Part shown: positions 31,465-41,375 of the stretch, one piece after another
Layout of the letters: each line of letters starts with the position of its first letter
How positions within the stretch are numbered: the stretch's first letter is position 1
NCBI RefSeq assembly: GCF_900103285.1
Contig: NZ_FNGS01000004.1
Location: forward strand, 62,001-126,000
Length of the DNA stretch: 64,000 nt
Direction: 5' to 3'
Origin: Siphonobacter aquaeclarae
GTDB lineage: Bacteria > Bacteroidota > Bacteroidia > Cytophagales > Spirosomataceae
Made by a program: the position numbers and the translations under genes
The notes under the pieces: generated by a model
Database searches by the model: none
Told to the model about the DNA's origin: nothing
What the model saw: only the letters and a program-made list of their open reading frames with translations

Positions 31465-33903
31465 ATGCTCAAAAACTACTTCCTCATCGCCCTGCGCAAT
31501 CTGTGGAAAAACAAGGTTTTTTCGCTGATCAACGTCGTTGGCCTCGCCGTCGGCATGGCCTGCTGCCTGCTCATCCTGCTGTACGTGCAGCGGGAGCTGA
31601 GCTATGACAAACAGCACGATCATGCGTCGGACCTGTACCGGCTCGTGACCGAATTTGTATCGGAGGAGAAGACCGACCGGTCACCCACGGCGGCGGCCCC
31701 GGTGGGCCCGGCCCTGAAGCAGGAATTTCCTGAAATAGCCGAGATGGCCCGGGTATTCGTGCCATTTTTCGAAGATGCCGCGATCCTGAAACGCATGGAA
31801 GGCGGCAGGACTGTTCAGTCGTTTTACGAAACGAAAGGATGCCTCGCCGACTCCACCTACTTCCGCGTTTTTTCCTATGATTTTCTGGAAGGGAATCCGG
31901 CAAAAGCGCTCGACAAGCCTAACTCCGTCGTCCTGACAGAGGCGATTGCCCGGCGGCTTTACGGAGACGCGCCGGCGTTGAACCGGATCGTCCGCATCAG
32001 CAGCAACAACGGAGATATCGACTTCAAGGTAACGGGCGTGGTACGCCCCAAAGGCCTCTCCCACCTCGACAATACCTATATCATGTCGCTGTCGAGCGGG
32101 AATATCGGAGAGTTTGTCCGGTCGGTGCGGAATTTCGCCGTCAACAACATGTTTTACACCTACGTCAAGCTCCGGCCCGGCGCTTCGGCAAAAGCCCTGG
32201 AAGCGAAGTTTCCGGCGTTTATCCGGAAGTACATGGGCGAAGACCTGAAGCGCGTAGCCTTCAAAAAGAACCAGTACCTGGAATCTGTCCCCCGTATTCA
32301 CCTGTATTCAGATACCGGCGCGCAGTTCGGCATCCGGGGCAGTATTCAGTATGTATACATTTTCGCGACGGTGGCGCTGTTTACCCTGCTCATCGCGTGT
32401 ATCAACTTCATGAACCTCAGTACCGCCCGCTCCGGCCGCCGCGCGGCAGAAGTCGGCGTCCGGAAGGTCATGGGCGCGGGCAGGGAATCGCTGATCGGGC
32501 AGTTTCTGGGAGAATCGATGGTTATCAGCTTCCTGGCGTTGCTGATTGCGGTATTTCTGGTGGAACTCACCCTGCCGGCGTTTAACCGGGTAGCCGGTAC
32601 TGATCTCTCGGTTTCCATCCTGCGGGACTACGACAAGCTCCTCATTTTTGTGGGACTGGCCTTTCTGACCGGTATACTCGCCGGCAGCTATCCGGCTTTT
32701 TACCTGTCGTCGTTCAACCCGGTACAGGTATTAAAGGGCAAGGGACGCAATACGCTGTCGGCGGCGCGTTTACGCCGCGCGCTGGTGGTGTTCCAGTTTG
32801 CGCTGTCGATCATGCTGATTGTCGGGTCGATGGTCATCTGGCGGCAGATGCAGTACCTGCGCGACAAAGACCTGGGTTTCGTGAAAGATCACCAGCTTGT
32901 CATACCGCTGCGAACCAGCCAGGCACAGGGGCACTACGAAGCGCTCAAACAGGCCAGCCTCCGGAATACCGGCATTGTATCTGCCTCGGCAGCAAGCAGT
33001 TATCCGGGTATTTTCACGCCGGGAGATCAGAATTTCTTCCGGGAAGGAAGAACGGTCGAGCAGAGCGTCAACGTCAAGATGAACCACGTCAACTTTGATT
33101 TTCTGGAGACGATGGGCTTCCATCTGCTGGCGGGGCGGTTTTTCTCTCCCCGCTTCCCGGCGGATACGGCGCAGCGGCTGGTACTCAACGAAGAAGCGGT
33201 ATCCCGGCTGGGTTATACGCCGCAGAACATCGTCGGGCAGCGCCTGTACTGGCAGGGCAGCGACGGCAAAGTTCCGTACTATGTCGTCGGCGTCGTCCGG
33301 GATTTTCACTTCATGGGTTTGCAGCAGCCTATCAACCCTTTCGGATTTGTACTGGCGCCGTGGGGCCTGAACTACATGGTATTACGGGTCAGGACGGATA
33401 GACCGTCGGGTATTCTGAAAACGCTGGAAGCCTCCTGGAAAACCCTCAACCCCGACGAACCGTTTGAATACCGCTTCCTCGACCAGGATTTTCAGAAGAA
33501 CTATCAGTCGGAAGAAAAAATGGGTACCGTCGTCGGATACTTCACTTTCATTGCCATTCTGATTGCGAGTCTCGGTTTGTACGGCCTGGCCGCCTTTACC
33601 GCCGAGCAGAAAGTCAAGGAAATCGGCGTCCGGAAGGTACTCGGAGCCAGCGTCGGTAGCCTGGTAGCGCTGCTTTCGAAAGACTTCCTGAAGCTGGTAC
33701 TCGCCGCTTTTGTCGTTGCCGTACCGCTTTCCTGGTATGCGATGGATAGCTGGTTGCAGGAATTCGCCTTCCGGACATCGCTGAGCTGGTGGCTCTTTGC
33801 CATCGCCGGGTGCGTCGCGCTGTTTATTGCCTTGCTGACGATCAGCAGTCAGACGCTGCGGGCCGCCCGTGTCAACCCGGTTAAAAGCCTGAAATCAGAA
33901 TAA
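31465..33903 (+). CDS. FtsX/MacB-like ABC permease 3
   Basis: 812 residues from MLKNYFLIALRNLWKNKVF; the seven codons upstream (from 31444) translate the repeat. Helix 1 covers VFSLINVVGLAVGMACCLLILLYV. The first unit has LLIACINFMNLSTARSGRRAAEVGVRKVMGA, the second AEQKVKEIGVRKVLGASVGSL (each cited as seen). VVGVVRDFHFMGLQQPINP marks the second periplasmic domain. The end NPVKSLKSE is standard. The stop is followed after one base by the ATG of permease 4, so translation of the two is probably coupled. Confidence 0.93.
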   Translation: MLKNYFLIALRNLWKNKVFSLINVVGLAVGMACCLLILLYVQRELSYDKQHDHASDLYRLVTEFVSEEKTDRSPTAAAPVGPALKQEFPEIAEMARVFVPFFEDAAILKRMEGGRTVQSFYETKGCLADSTYFRVFSYDFLEGNPAKALDKPNSVVLTEAIARRLYGDAPALNRIVRISSNNGDIDFKVTGVVRPKGLSHLDNTYIMSLSSGNIGEFVRSVRNFAVNNMFYTYVKLRPGASAKALEAKFPAFIRKYMGEDLKRVAFKKNQYLESVPRIHLYSDTGAQFGIRGSIQYVYIFATVALFTLLIACINFMNLSTARSGRRAAEVGVRKVMGAGRESLIGQFLGESMVISFLALLIAVFLVELTLPAFNRVAGTDLSVSILRDYDKLLIFVGLAFLTGILAGSYPAFYLSSFNPVQVLKGKGRNTLSAARLRRALVVFQFALSIMLIVGSMVIWRQMQYLRDKDLGFVKDHQLVIPLRTSQAQGHYEALKQASLRNTGIVSASAASSYPGIFTPGDQNFFREGRTVEQSVNVKMNHVNFDFLETMGFHLLAGRFFSPRFPADTAQRLVLNEEAVSRLGYTPQNIVGQRLYWQGSDGKVPYYVVGVVRDFHFMGLQQPINPFGFVLAPWGLNYMVLRVRTDRPSGILKTLEASWKTLNPDEPFEYRFLDQDFQKNYQSEEKMGTVVGYFTFIAILIASLGLYGLAAFTAEQKVKEIGVRKVLGASVGSLVALLSKDFLKLVLAAFVVAVPLSWYAMDSWLQEFAFRTSLSWWLFAIAGCVALFIALLTISSQTLRAARVNPVKSLKSE

Positions 33904-33904
33904 C

Positions 33905-36241
33905 ATGCTTGCTATCCGACTCGCCTGGAGAAGCCTGTGGAAAAACAGGCTCTTCACGGCTATTAACCTCACCGGCCTGGCGCTCGGTATTTCCTGCAGC
34001 CTGATTATCTGGATGTGGGTGAAAGACGAGTTGCGCTACGATGCCTTTTACCCCGAAAAGGAAGACCTTTACCTGGTCCGGCCCGTCACCAACCGGCAGG
34101 GAGATATCCAAACCGGTTTCATGACGCCCGGTCCGTTGCTGCCGGCGATTCAGAAGGACATTCCGGAAGCGGCTTACGTAGCCCGGATCGGCTATGCACC
34201 TCCGCTCCTCGTGAGTGCCGGTCCTGTGGCGCAGAAGGAAGATGGGTTTTATGTCACAGACGATTTCTTCGGTGTCTTCCGGCTGCCGGCCCTGGCCGGA
34301 GATCCGGCAAAGGCGCTCACCGCTCCCGGTACCATCGTCATTTCCCGGAAACTGGCGGAGAAGTATTTCGGTACCTGGAATGCTGTTGGGCGACGTCTCA
34401 ACCTCGACCGCAAAACAGACTACCTCGTCGGGGCGGTTGTCGAAAACGTGCCGATGCATTCGTCCATCCGGTTTGACTGGGTGGTGAATTTCCGCGTACA
34501 GGAGCAGGAATGGATGAAGCGCTGGGGTAATACGTCGTTCCGGACCTACGTACGCCTGCGTCCCGATGCCGAGCGGGCGCTCGTTGCCCGGAAACTCCGG
34601 AGTGTATTTTCCCGCAATGGCGGCGACGGGGATACGTATGCCTTGCTACAGCCGGTATCCGACCTGTACCTCTACGGCAAGTATGAAAAAGACATTCCGA
34701 CGGGCGGCCGGATTACGTATGTGCGGATTTTTTCCCTCGTGGCCGTTTTTATTCTGCTCATCGCCTGTATCAATTTCATGAACCTGGCGACGGCCCGGTC
34801 GGGGCAGCGGGCGCGGGAAATCGGCGTCCGGAAGGCCATCGGCGCAACCCGCTTTACGCTGATCCGGCAGTTTCTGAGTGAATCGGTGCTGACAAGCGCG
34901 CTGGCAGCGGTAATCGCCCTGTTGCTGGCAGACCTATCCCTTCCGACTTTCAACAACCTCTTTCACAAGGACTTAACCTTTGATTTAGTATCAACCGAAA
35001 ACCTGCTCACTTTTGCCGGTATCGTGGTGGTGACGGGCGTGCTGGCGGGTAGTTATCCGGCTCTTTTTCTGTCGTCGCTTCTGCCTGCACGGGTATTGAA
35101 AGGGACGTTTACGGTCGGAAAGCGAACGCTGTCGTTCCGGAAATCGCTCGTTGTTTTTCAGTTCGCGATTTCGACGTTTCTATTGATCGGTGTCGCAGTC
35201 GTATCCCGCCAGATGAGCTACATTCAACATCAGCCGCCGGGGTATGACAAGGCACACCTGGTGTATGTTCCGCTGGAAAATCAGACCTACGACAAGCTGG
35301 AAACCTATCGCCAGGAAATACTCCGCTCGCCGGATGTGGTTGCGGCCAGCCCGACGCAGGCGCTGCTGATGAACATCGAAAGCTATTCCGGCGATCTCGA
35401 ATGGCCCGGACGGAAGCCAGGCCGGGAGGTACTTGTCTCCGCTGCCTGTACCGGCGCCGATTTTGCCCGGACGGCGGGTATTCCGCTTGTCGCGGGCCGC
35501 GACTTTTCCACCGCGCCCGGCGACTCCAACGCCTACCTCATCAACGAATCCGCCGCGCGCCTCATGGGCATGAAAGACGCAGTGGGTCAGCAGGTTTCGT
35601 TCTGGAACGGAAAAGGACCTGTTGTCGGCGTGATGAAGGACTTCCACCTGCAATCGTTTCACTCTCCGATCAAACCGCTGATTCTGGTGCGGCTGCCGGA
35701 AAATTCTTCGTACCTCTTTGTCCGCATACAGCCCGGCAAAACCCGGGAGGCGCTGGCGCATATCCAGGCTGTTACGAAGCGGTTTAATCCGGATTATCCG
35801 GCTGATTATCATTTTGTGGACGAGGAATTCGGGCGGATGTATGAAAGTGAATTACAGGTACATATGCTCGTCCGGTACTTCGGGGGGATGGCTATCTTTA
35901 TTTCCTGCCTGGGGCTTTTTGCACTCGCGGCCTTTTCGACGGAGCAGCGTACCAAGGAAATCGGTATCCGCAAAGTCATGGGCGCGGGTGTCGGGCAGAT
36001 TGTCCTGCTGCTCTCGGGAGACTTCCTTCGGCTGGTATTCTTCGCGCTGGTACTGGCGGTGCCGGCGGCATGGTGGACATTTTCCCGCTGGCTCGAAACG
36101 TTTCAGTACCGTGTTCCGCTTGATGGGTGGATCGTCTTCGCCGGGTGTTTTGCGGCGCTGTCCATTGCGTTTGTCACCGTCAGCAGCCATACCTTGCGGG
36201 CCGCCCGCGTCAACCCCGTCAAAAGCCTGAAATCAGAATAA
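33905..36241 (+). CDS. FtsX/MacB-like ABC permease 4
   Basis: 778 residues, the shortest of the set. The start MLAIRLAWRSLWKNRLFTAI lacks the N-Y-L-K-I-A motif of most others. First coupling motif REIGVRKAIGATRFTLI, second KEIGIRKVMGAGVGQIVLLLSGDF; VVGVMKDFHLQSFHSPIKPL lies in the second periplasmic domain. It sits 1 bp after permease 3 and its stop is 1 bp before the ATG of permease 5, so 3, 4 and 5 form a tightly packed block without repeat DNA. This contrasts with the spaced genes before and after and hints that the block moved or duplicated as a unit (inference). Confidence 0.93.
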   Translation: MLAIRLAWRSLWKNRLFTAINLTGLALGISCSLIIWMWVKDELRYDAFYPEKEDLYLVRPVTNRQGDIQTGFMTPGPLLPAIQKDIPEAAYVARIGYAPPLLVSAGPVAQKEDGFYVTDDFFGVFRLPALAGDPAKALTAPGTIVISRKLAEKYFGTWNAVGRRLNLDRKTDYLVGAVVENVPMHSSIRFDWVVNFRVQEQEWMKRWGNTSFRTYVRLRPDAERALVARKLRSVFSRNGGDGDTYALLQPVSDLYLYGKYEKDIPTGGRITYVRIFSLVAVFILLIACINFMNLATARSGQRAREIGVRKAIGATRFTLIRQFLSESVLTSALAAVIALLLADLSLPTFNNLFHKDLTFDLVSTENLLTFAGIVVVTGVLAGSYPALFLSSLLPARVLKGTFTVGKRTLSFRKSLVVFQFAISTFLLIGVAVVSRQMSYIQHQPPGYDKAHLVYVPLENQTYDKLETYRQEILRSPDVVAASPTQALLMNIESYSGDLEWPGRKPGREVLVSAACTGADFARTAGIPLVAGRDFSTAPGDSNAYLINESAARLMGMKDAVGQQVSFWNGKGPVVGVMKDFHLQSFHSPIKPLILVRLPENSSYLFVRIQPGKTREALAHIQAVTKRFNPDYPADYHFVDEEFGRMYESELQVHMLVRYFGGMAIFISCLGLFALAAFSTEQRTKEIGIRKVMGAGVGQIVLLLSGDFLRLVFFALVLAVPAAWWTFSRWLETFQYRVPLDGWIVFAGCFAALSIAFVTVSSHTLRAARVNPVKSLKSE

Positions 36242-36242
36242 C

Positions 36243-38600
36243 ATGGAACAGCTCCGCTCCGCCTGGAGGAGTATCCTCAAAAACAGGACCTTTTCGCTGA
36301 TCAACGTCACCGGCCTTGCGCTTGGGACAGGAATCGCGCTGACGGTCTTCTGGATCGTCCGGTTCGAGACGGGCTTCGATACCTTCCGGCCGCATGCGGA
36401 GCGGTTCTACCGGCTGCGCAGCCATCAGAAAACCGGCGAATACAACTCGCACATTCCACAGGGGGTTATCCTCGCGCTCAATACCCGCATCGCCGGCGTC
36501 GAGAAGGCGGCCAACGCCTACAAACGGGGAAACGCCACGATCCGCGTCGGACAGCAGGTATTCCTGGAGAAACGCTGCTACTTTGCGGACCCGGTTTTCG
36601 CCGGACTGATCGGAATGAGCTGGGTATCCGGATCTCCGCAGACTTCGCTTTCCCGGCCGGATCAGGTAGTTCTGGACGAACGGACGGCACAGCGGCTCTT
36701 CCGGGGCAATGCCCTCGGAAAAACGCTCCGGTTTAACAACGAACGCGATCTGACGGTATCCGGTATTGTCCGCGCGGCGCCGGCCAATTCGGAGTTTCAG
36801 ATGGGGATAGTCATTTCCCGGGAAACCCTGAAACGTATGGACGCCGGGTATCAGCACGAAGGATATTGGGACGGCGGCGACTCCGGGCATCAGGGCTTTG
36901 TCCTCCTGAAAGAAGGAGCAAGCCCGAAGACCGTTGAAACCCTGCTCAACCGCTTCACCCGACAGCGGAAAGACACGCAGTATGACTCGTTTGAGCTGAT
37001 TCCCATTGCCGACTCACACTTTGATTCCCAGGCTGATACCTTCAGCTACTACCTGCCAAAATGGATGATCTATGCGCTGATCAGCACGGGGATTTTCCTG
37101 ATACTGATTGCCTGTATCAATTTCATCAACCTCGCGACGGTTCAGGCCCTGCAAAAAAGCCGGGAAATGGCCATTCGCAAGCTGCTCGGCAGCAGCCGCA
37201 GTCGCCTGATGGCCCGGCAGCTGGTGGAAACCGGATTGCTGACGGCTGTCTCTATTCTGCTGGGCTGCCTCCTGGCGGAATGGCTGCTGTCTTGGTCGGA
37301 TCAGCTGCTGAACACGGAAGTACGCCTCGCCCCGGTGTGGAACGGCGGTACCCTGCTCTTTCTGCTTTGCCTGGGCGTAGGGGTTACCCTGCTGGCAGGC
37401 CTGTATCCGGCGCTTCTTGCCTCCGGTACAGCACCGGTGGCCATTCTGCGGAGTTCGTTCCAGCGGCTGTCTATCGGCGGGGTTTCGCTACGTAAAACGC
37501 TGATTGTCGGGCAATTCGCAGTCGCGCAAATCCTTGTGGTCTGTACGCTGGCAGGACTGCAACAGTTGAACTACATCCGGAAGAAAGACCTGGGCTTTTT
37601 CCGGGAAGGTATCCTGACAGTCGAAATACCCGACCGGAAACCCGGACTCCGTGCCGGTTTGCGGGAGGAACTGCTGGCCAATCCACATATTCAGGAAGTT
37701 ACCTATGGGTTGTCGACGCCGTCGAGCCCGACCAACAACTGGTGGACCAACGTTGAATCGCCTCTGTTACAGGGCGGAAAGGAGCTTTTCCAGGTCCAGC
37801 ACACGGATACAAACTACCTGTCTTTCTTCCATATTCCGCTGCTGGCGGGGCGGGGACTGACAACAGCGGATAGCAATCAGGTCGTCCTCGTCAATGAAAA
37901 AACAGTCCGGCAGCTGGGATTGAAACAGCCGGAGCAGGCGTTGGGCCGCTCACTGACTTTCTGGAACAGGACCTGGACAATTGTGGGCGTGGTGAAAGAC
38001 TACCATTCCCAGGACCTGAAACAGGGTATTCAGCCGCACGTGATCTGGTATGCGCCGTGGAATTTCCAGCAGGCCAGCCTGCGGGTCGACGGCCGTGATC
38101 TTTCCGGTACGCTTGCGACGGTCGAAAAGGCCTGGAAGCGCCGCTTTCCGGACTATGCATTCCGCTATTCCTTTCTGGATCAGTCACTTGGCGAATTTTA
38201 TGCGAACGATGAAAAAATGACGCGGTTTCTGACGCTCTTCGCCTGCGTCGGGATACTCATCGGCTGCCTGGGCCTGTACGGGCTGGTATCCTTCGTTTGC
38301 GTGCAGCGCACGAAAGAAATCGGTATTCGGAAAGTACTGGGCGCCAGCGTACCGGGAATACTACTGCTATTGTCGAAAGACTTCGTAAAGCTCGTCCTCG
38401 TAGCGGCGGTTATCGCGACGCCGGCAGCCTGGTATATCCTCGATCGCTGGCTGAGCGAGTTTGTATACCACGTCCCGGTTGAGGCATGGGTATTTGCGGC
38501 GACGGGTCTGCTGTCGGTGGTCGTGGCGCTTGGCGCGGTATCTTTTCAATCGGTGCGCGTCGCGCTGCTCAATCCCGTCCGGAGTCTCAAATCGGAATAG
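36243..38600 (+). CDS. FtsX/MacB-like ABC permease 5
   Basis: 785 residues from MEQLRSAWRSILKNRTFSL, again without N-Y-L-K-I-A. The first coupling motif is the most altered of the set (REMAIRKLLGSSRSRLMARQ), and the first-unit helix reads LIACINFINLATVQA. The second unit is canonical (QRTKEIGIRKVLGASVPGILLLLSKDF). The first periplasmic domain begins FETGFDTFRPHAERFYRLRS. The end is NPVRSLKSE. It begins 1 bp after permease 4 and closes the packed block; after it comes a 144-bp gap containing the internal sigma54-type promoter. Confidence 0.93.
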   Translation: MEQLRSAWRSILKNRTFSLINVTGLALGTGIALTVFWIVRFETGFDTFRPHAERFYRLRSHQKTGEYNSHIPQGVILALNTRIAGVEKAANAYKRGNATIRVGQQVFLEKRCYFADPVFAGLIGMSWVSGSPQTSLSRPDQVVLDERTAQRLFRGNALGKTLRFNNERDLTVSGIVRAAPANSEFQMGIVISRETLKRMDAGYQHEGYWDGGDSGHQGFVLLKEGASPKTVETLLNRFTRQRKDTQYDSFELIPIADSHFDSQADTFSYYLPKWMIYALISTGIFLILIACINFINLATVQALQKSREMAIRKLLGSSRSRLMARQLVETGLLTAVSILLGCLLAEWLLSWSDQLLNTEVRLAPVWNGGTLLFLLCLGVGVTLLAGLYPALLASGTAPVAILRSSFQRLSIGGVSLRKTLIVGQFAVAQILVVCTLAGLQQLNYIRKKDLGFFREGILTVEIPDRKPGLRAGLREELLANPHIQEVTYGLSTPSSPTNNWWTNVESPLLQGGKELFQVQHTDTNYLSFFHIPLLAGRGLTTADSNQVVLVNEKTVRQLGLKQPEQALGRSLTFWNRTWTIVGVVKDYHSQDLKQGIQPHVIWYAPWNFQQASLRVDGRDLSGTLATVEKAWKRRFPDYAFRYSFLDQSLGEFYANDEKMTRFLTLFACVGILIGCLGLYGLVSFVCVQRTKEIGIRKVLGASVPGILLLLSKDFVKLVLVAAVIATPAAWYILDRWLSEFVYHVPVEAWVFAATGLLSVVVALGAVSFQSVRVALLNPVRSLKSE

Positions 38601-38605
38601 TCTTT

Positions 38606-38642
38606 TGTCCGGAATCGTACAAGAACCGTACGGTTCCGGACA
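38606..38642. promoter_or_regulatory. Paired dyad operators inside the permease array
   Basis: TGTCCGGAATCGTACA (38606-38621) and CGTACGGTTCCGGACA (38627-38642) both match TGTNCG-N4-CGNACA or its near-symmetric complement and start 21 bp apart, as at 23620-23656. Because the two copies are mutually complementary, they can also be drawn as one 14-bp hairpin; the matching pair elsewhere, which is not a hairpin, favours protein binding. Confidence 0.72.
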
Positions 38643-38697
38643 GGTTTCTGCAAACAACATACTGTTTTTCAGTAGATTACTATTCCTGATTTTCAGG

Positions 38698-38713
38698 CGG
38701 CATGCTTTTTGCG
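38698..38713 (+). promoter_or_regulatory. Sigma54-type promoter of permease 6
   Basis: CGGCATGCTTTTTGCG has GG (38699-38700), a 10-bp spacer and GC (38711-38712), and matches TGGCACGNNNNTTGCW closely. It lies 56 bp downstream of the paired dyads. The predicted transcription start near 38724 is about 20 bp before the ATG at 38745. Confidence 0.68.
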
Positions 38714-38744
38714 AACAGTCCGAAAACGTGACCCTTCCCTTGCT

Positions 38745-41189
38745 ATGTTCGCCAATTACCTGAAAATCGCCTTCCGGAATTTGCTGCGGCACCGGTTCTT
38801 TTCGTTCATCAATGTCGTCGGACTGACATTGGGCATGACCTGTTGTTTCCTGATCATGCTTTTTGTCCGCAGCGAGTTGAGTTACGATCGGTTTCAGGAA
38901 AAATTCGACCGGCTGTACCGGGTGACGTACCTTCCGAAATTTGCGGGCATGCCGAAGGGTTTGCACGTCATCCCGCCGGTTGCCGCTCCGCTGATGACGT
39001 CGTACTTCCCTGAAATGGAGGCTGTTGCGCGCCTGTTCAACCGCAGCGCATCCCTGGAAGCAACACGCCCGGAAGGGCCTGTCCGGTTTGAAGAGGAGCG
39101 TTTTTTCTTCGCCGATCCGGACGTGCTGAAGCTGTTTTCCTTTCATTTTCTGGAAGGAAATCCGGCCAAAGCGCTCACCAATAACTTTTCGGTTGTGCTG
39201 ACAGACAAGGCGGCCAAACGCTTTTTCGGAGACGGCCCGGCACTCGGTAAAACCCTGCTGATGAGCGGAAAGTATCCGCTTACCGTTTCAGGCGTGATCG
39301 AAGAGCTGCCCGCCAACTCGCACATCCACATCGATGCGATGGCCAATTACGAGACCATGTTCTCGACGATGAGTAAGGAAGGGAAGGAAAACCTGCATCA
39401 GAACTGGATCATCAGTCATTCGTCGACCTACGTACTGCTCAAGCCCGGCCAGGATCCTGCCCGGATCAATGCCCGCTTCCCGCAGTTTCTGCAGACGCAT
39501 GCCTGGAAGGAATTCGCGAAAGACATTGAATACAAGCTCCAGCCGCTGGGGGATATTCACCTCCGGTCTGACCTGATGTCGGAAGTGGAGCCGGTCGGCA
39601 ATCAGAATACGGTGTATATTTTCATCGGCATCGCCGCGATCACGCTGCTGATCGCCGGTATCAATTTCGTGAACCTGGCGACGGCGCGCTCCCTGCGCCG
39701 CGCGAAGGAAGTAGGCATGCGGAAGGTACTCGGCGCCGACCGCAAGCAACTGATCGGGCAGTTTCTGGGCGAATCACTTTTGCTGAGTTTGTTGGCGTTT
39801 CTCTTTTCCATTTTGCTGACGGAAGCCCTTTTCCCCGTCTTCAATGAACTGACACAGAAGGATTTCTCTTTCCGCAGTAGTTTCGGAGACCTGCCTTTGC
39901 TGGCGGGTATGGTCGGGTTATTTCTGCTGGTGGGCGTCCTCGCCGGCCTGTATCCGGCCTTCTTTATCTCCGGCTTCAAGCCTGTCGAAACACTGAAGGG
40001 GCAGTTTTCCAGCGGCAAGGCAAAAGGTGGTATTCTGCGGCAAAGTCTGCTTGTGTTTCAGTTTACTGCCTCCGTGGCGCTGATGATTGGCACGCTGGTT
40101 GCCTACCGGCAGCTGGCCTACATCCGGAATCAGGAGCTGGGCTTTGTTAAGGATCATGTGGTGACGGTTCCGTTCAAGAGCCAGGATCTCAACGCGATTT
40201 TCGATCAGCCGGACGACAGCCTCGCTACCCGCCTGCAAACGTTCCGGAATATCCTGCTGCGGAACCCGGCGGTCCGGGAGGTAACCCTGGCCAACCAGCG
40301 CATCGGCGTCGGCGGAACCCGGCGGGGTGTTGTTCCGGAAGGTTTTACCGGGAAAGACAAGCTGTTTGCGATGAGCATGACGGTCGACTACCACTTCATC
40401 CCCGCGATGGGCCTGCAGGTAATCGCCGGACGGCCTTTCTCCGAAAAATATGGCACCGATCTGAAAGAAGGCTTCATCGTGAATGAAACGGCCGTGAAGC
40501 GGTACAAATGGGGTACGCCGGCAGAAGCCATCGGCCGGAAGTTTAACCTCGAAGGCAAACACGGAAAGATCATCGGCGTGGTGAAAGACTTCCATGCGGA
40601 ATCGCTTTTTCTGCCGATCGATGTCCTGGTTATGGACCTCAATCCCCGGATACTGAACGTCTTCACGATGAAAATCAGCCCGGAGAATACGGCGCAGACC
40701 ATCGACTTTATCCGCCGGGAATGGAATACCAACTTCCCGCAAAAGGTATTTCAATATGAATTTCTGGACCGGGACCTGTCCCGTGCCTACGACGCCGAGC
40801 AGCGACTGAGCAGCATCATCGGATACTTTGCCGGGCTGGCGGTATTCATTTCCTGCCTGGGGCTGTTCGGACTGATTGCGCTCGCGGCCCAGCAACGGAC
40901 GAAAGAAATCGGTATCCGGAAAGTACTGGGAGCATCGATCAGTCAGATCGTCGTGCTTTTGTCGAAAGATTTCCTGCGGCTGGTCCTGCTGTCGATTCTG
41001 ATTGCCGGTCCGATTGCCTGGTATTTCATGGACAAATGGCTGCAGGCGTTCGCCTACCGCATCGATATCGCCTGGTGGATGTATGCTGCGGCCGGCCTGG
41101 CAGCTCTGACCATCGCCTTTGCGACGGTCGGTTTTCACAGTGTCAAAGCCGCCGTGGTGAATCCGTCGAAGAGTTTGAAGTCGGAGTAG
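38745..41189 (+). CDS. FtsX/MacB-like ABC permease 6
   Basis: 814 residues from MFANYLKIAFRNLLRHRFFS. A start 12 codons upstream (38709) lies on the -12 element of the sigma54-type promoter and would precede the predicted transcript, so it was rejected. First coupling motif KEVGMRKVLGADRKQLIGQF; second KEIGIRKVLGASISQIVVLLSKDF; IIGVVKDFHAESLFLPIDVL in the second periplasmic domain. The end is NPSKSLKSE. It is the first gene of the second half of the array and probably heads its own transcript. Confidence 0.93.
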   Translation: MFANYLKIAFRNLLRHRFFSFINVVGLTLGMTCCFLIMLFVRSELSYDRFQEKFDRLYRVTYLPKFAGMPKGLHVIPPVAAPLMTSYFPEMEAVARLFNRSASLEATRPEGPVRFEEERFFFADPDVLKLFSFHFLEGNPAKALTNNFSVVLTDKAAKRFFGDGPALGKTLLMSGKYPLTVSGVIEELPANSHIHIDAMANYETMFSTMSKEGKENLHQNWIISHSSTYVLLKPGQDPARINARFPQFLQTHAWKEFAKDIEYKLQPLGDIHLRSDLMSEVEPVGNQNTVYIFIGIAAITLLIAGINFVNLATARSLRRAKEVGMRKVLGADRKQLIGQFLGESLLLSLLAFLFSILLTEALFPVFNELTQKDFSFRSSFGDLPLLAGMVGLFLLVGVLAGLYPAFFISGFKPVETLKGQFSSGKAKGGILRQSLLVFQFTASVALMIGTLVAYRQLAYIRNQELGFVKDHVVTVPFKSQDLNAIFDQPDDSLATRLQTFRNILLRNPAVREVTLANQRIGVGGTRRGVVPEGFTGKDKLFAMSMTVDYHFIPAMGLQVIAGRPFSEKYGTDLKEGFIVNETAVKRYKWGTPAEAIGRKFNLEGKHGKIIGVVKDFHAESLFLPIDVLVMDLNPRILNVFTMKISPENTAQTIDFIRREWNTNFPQKVFQYEFLDRDLSRAYDAEQRLSSIIGYFAGLAVFISCLGLFGLIALAAQQRTKEIGIRKVLGASISQIVVLLSKDFLRLVLLSILIAGPIAWYFMDKWLQAFAYRIDIAWWMYAAAGLAALTIAFATVGFHSVKAAVVNPSKSLKSE

Positions 41190-41375
41190 GAAGGGCTGTA
41201 AGCTTTAGGCAGTAAGCTGCCCTTTCGTCCAGCCGTATCGTCAACCCGGCCTAATGCTTAAAGCCTATAGCTTACAGCCTAAAGCCCGTTAATCTCCCAA
41301 ACCAATGCCATTCATCGCCATATCCACTCCCCTATGATGGGGAAAACAGAAATAAGGAGTAAGGCAGGGATTAAG
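41190..41375. repeat. Upstream copy of a ~190-bp tandem duplication (gene-start remnant)
   Basis: This stretch repeats the DNA at 41376-41562 with ~15-20% differences by eye: heptads GCTGTAA-GCTTTAG-GCAGTAA-GCTGCCC, a shared middle (CCCGGCCTAA), right-arm heptads, then AATCTCC-AAACCAATG. The ATG at 41305 opens MPFIAISTPL and stops after ten codons, mirroring MSFIAVPIPQ of the intact gene at 41510. It is therefore a remnant of the start of that gene plus its repeat leader. With the second copy it accounts for the gene-free stretch 41190-41509. Confidence 0.8.

Noticed and set aside
38607-38641. Terminator hairpin after permease 5
   Set aside because: The 14-bp stem has no T run, and the two arms match the dyad pair at 23620-23656, which is not a hairpin; a protein-binding role fits better.
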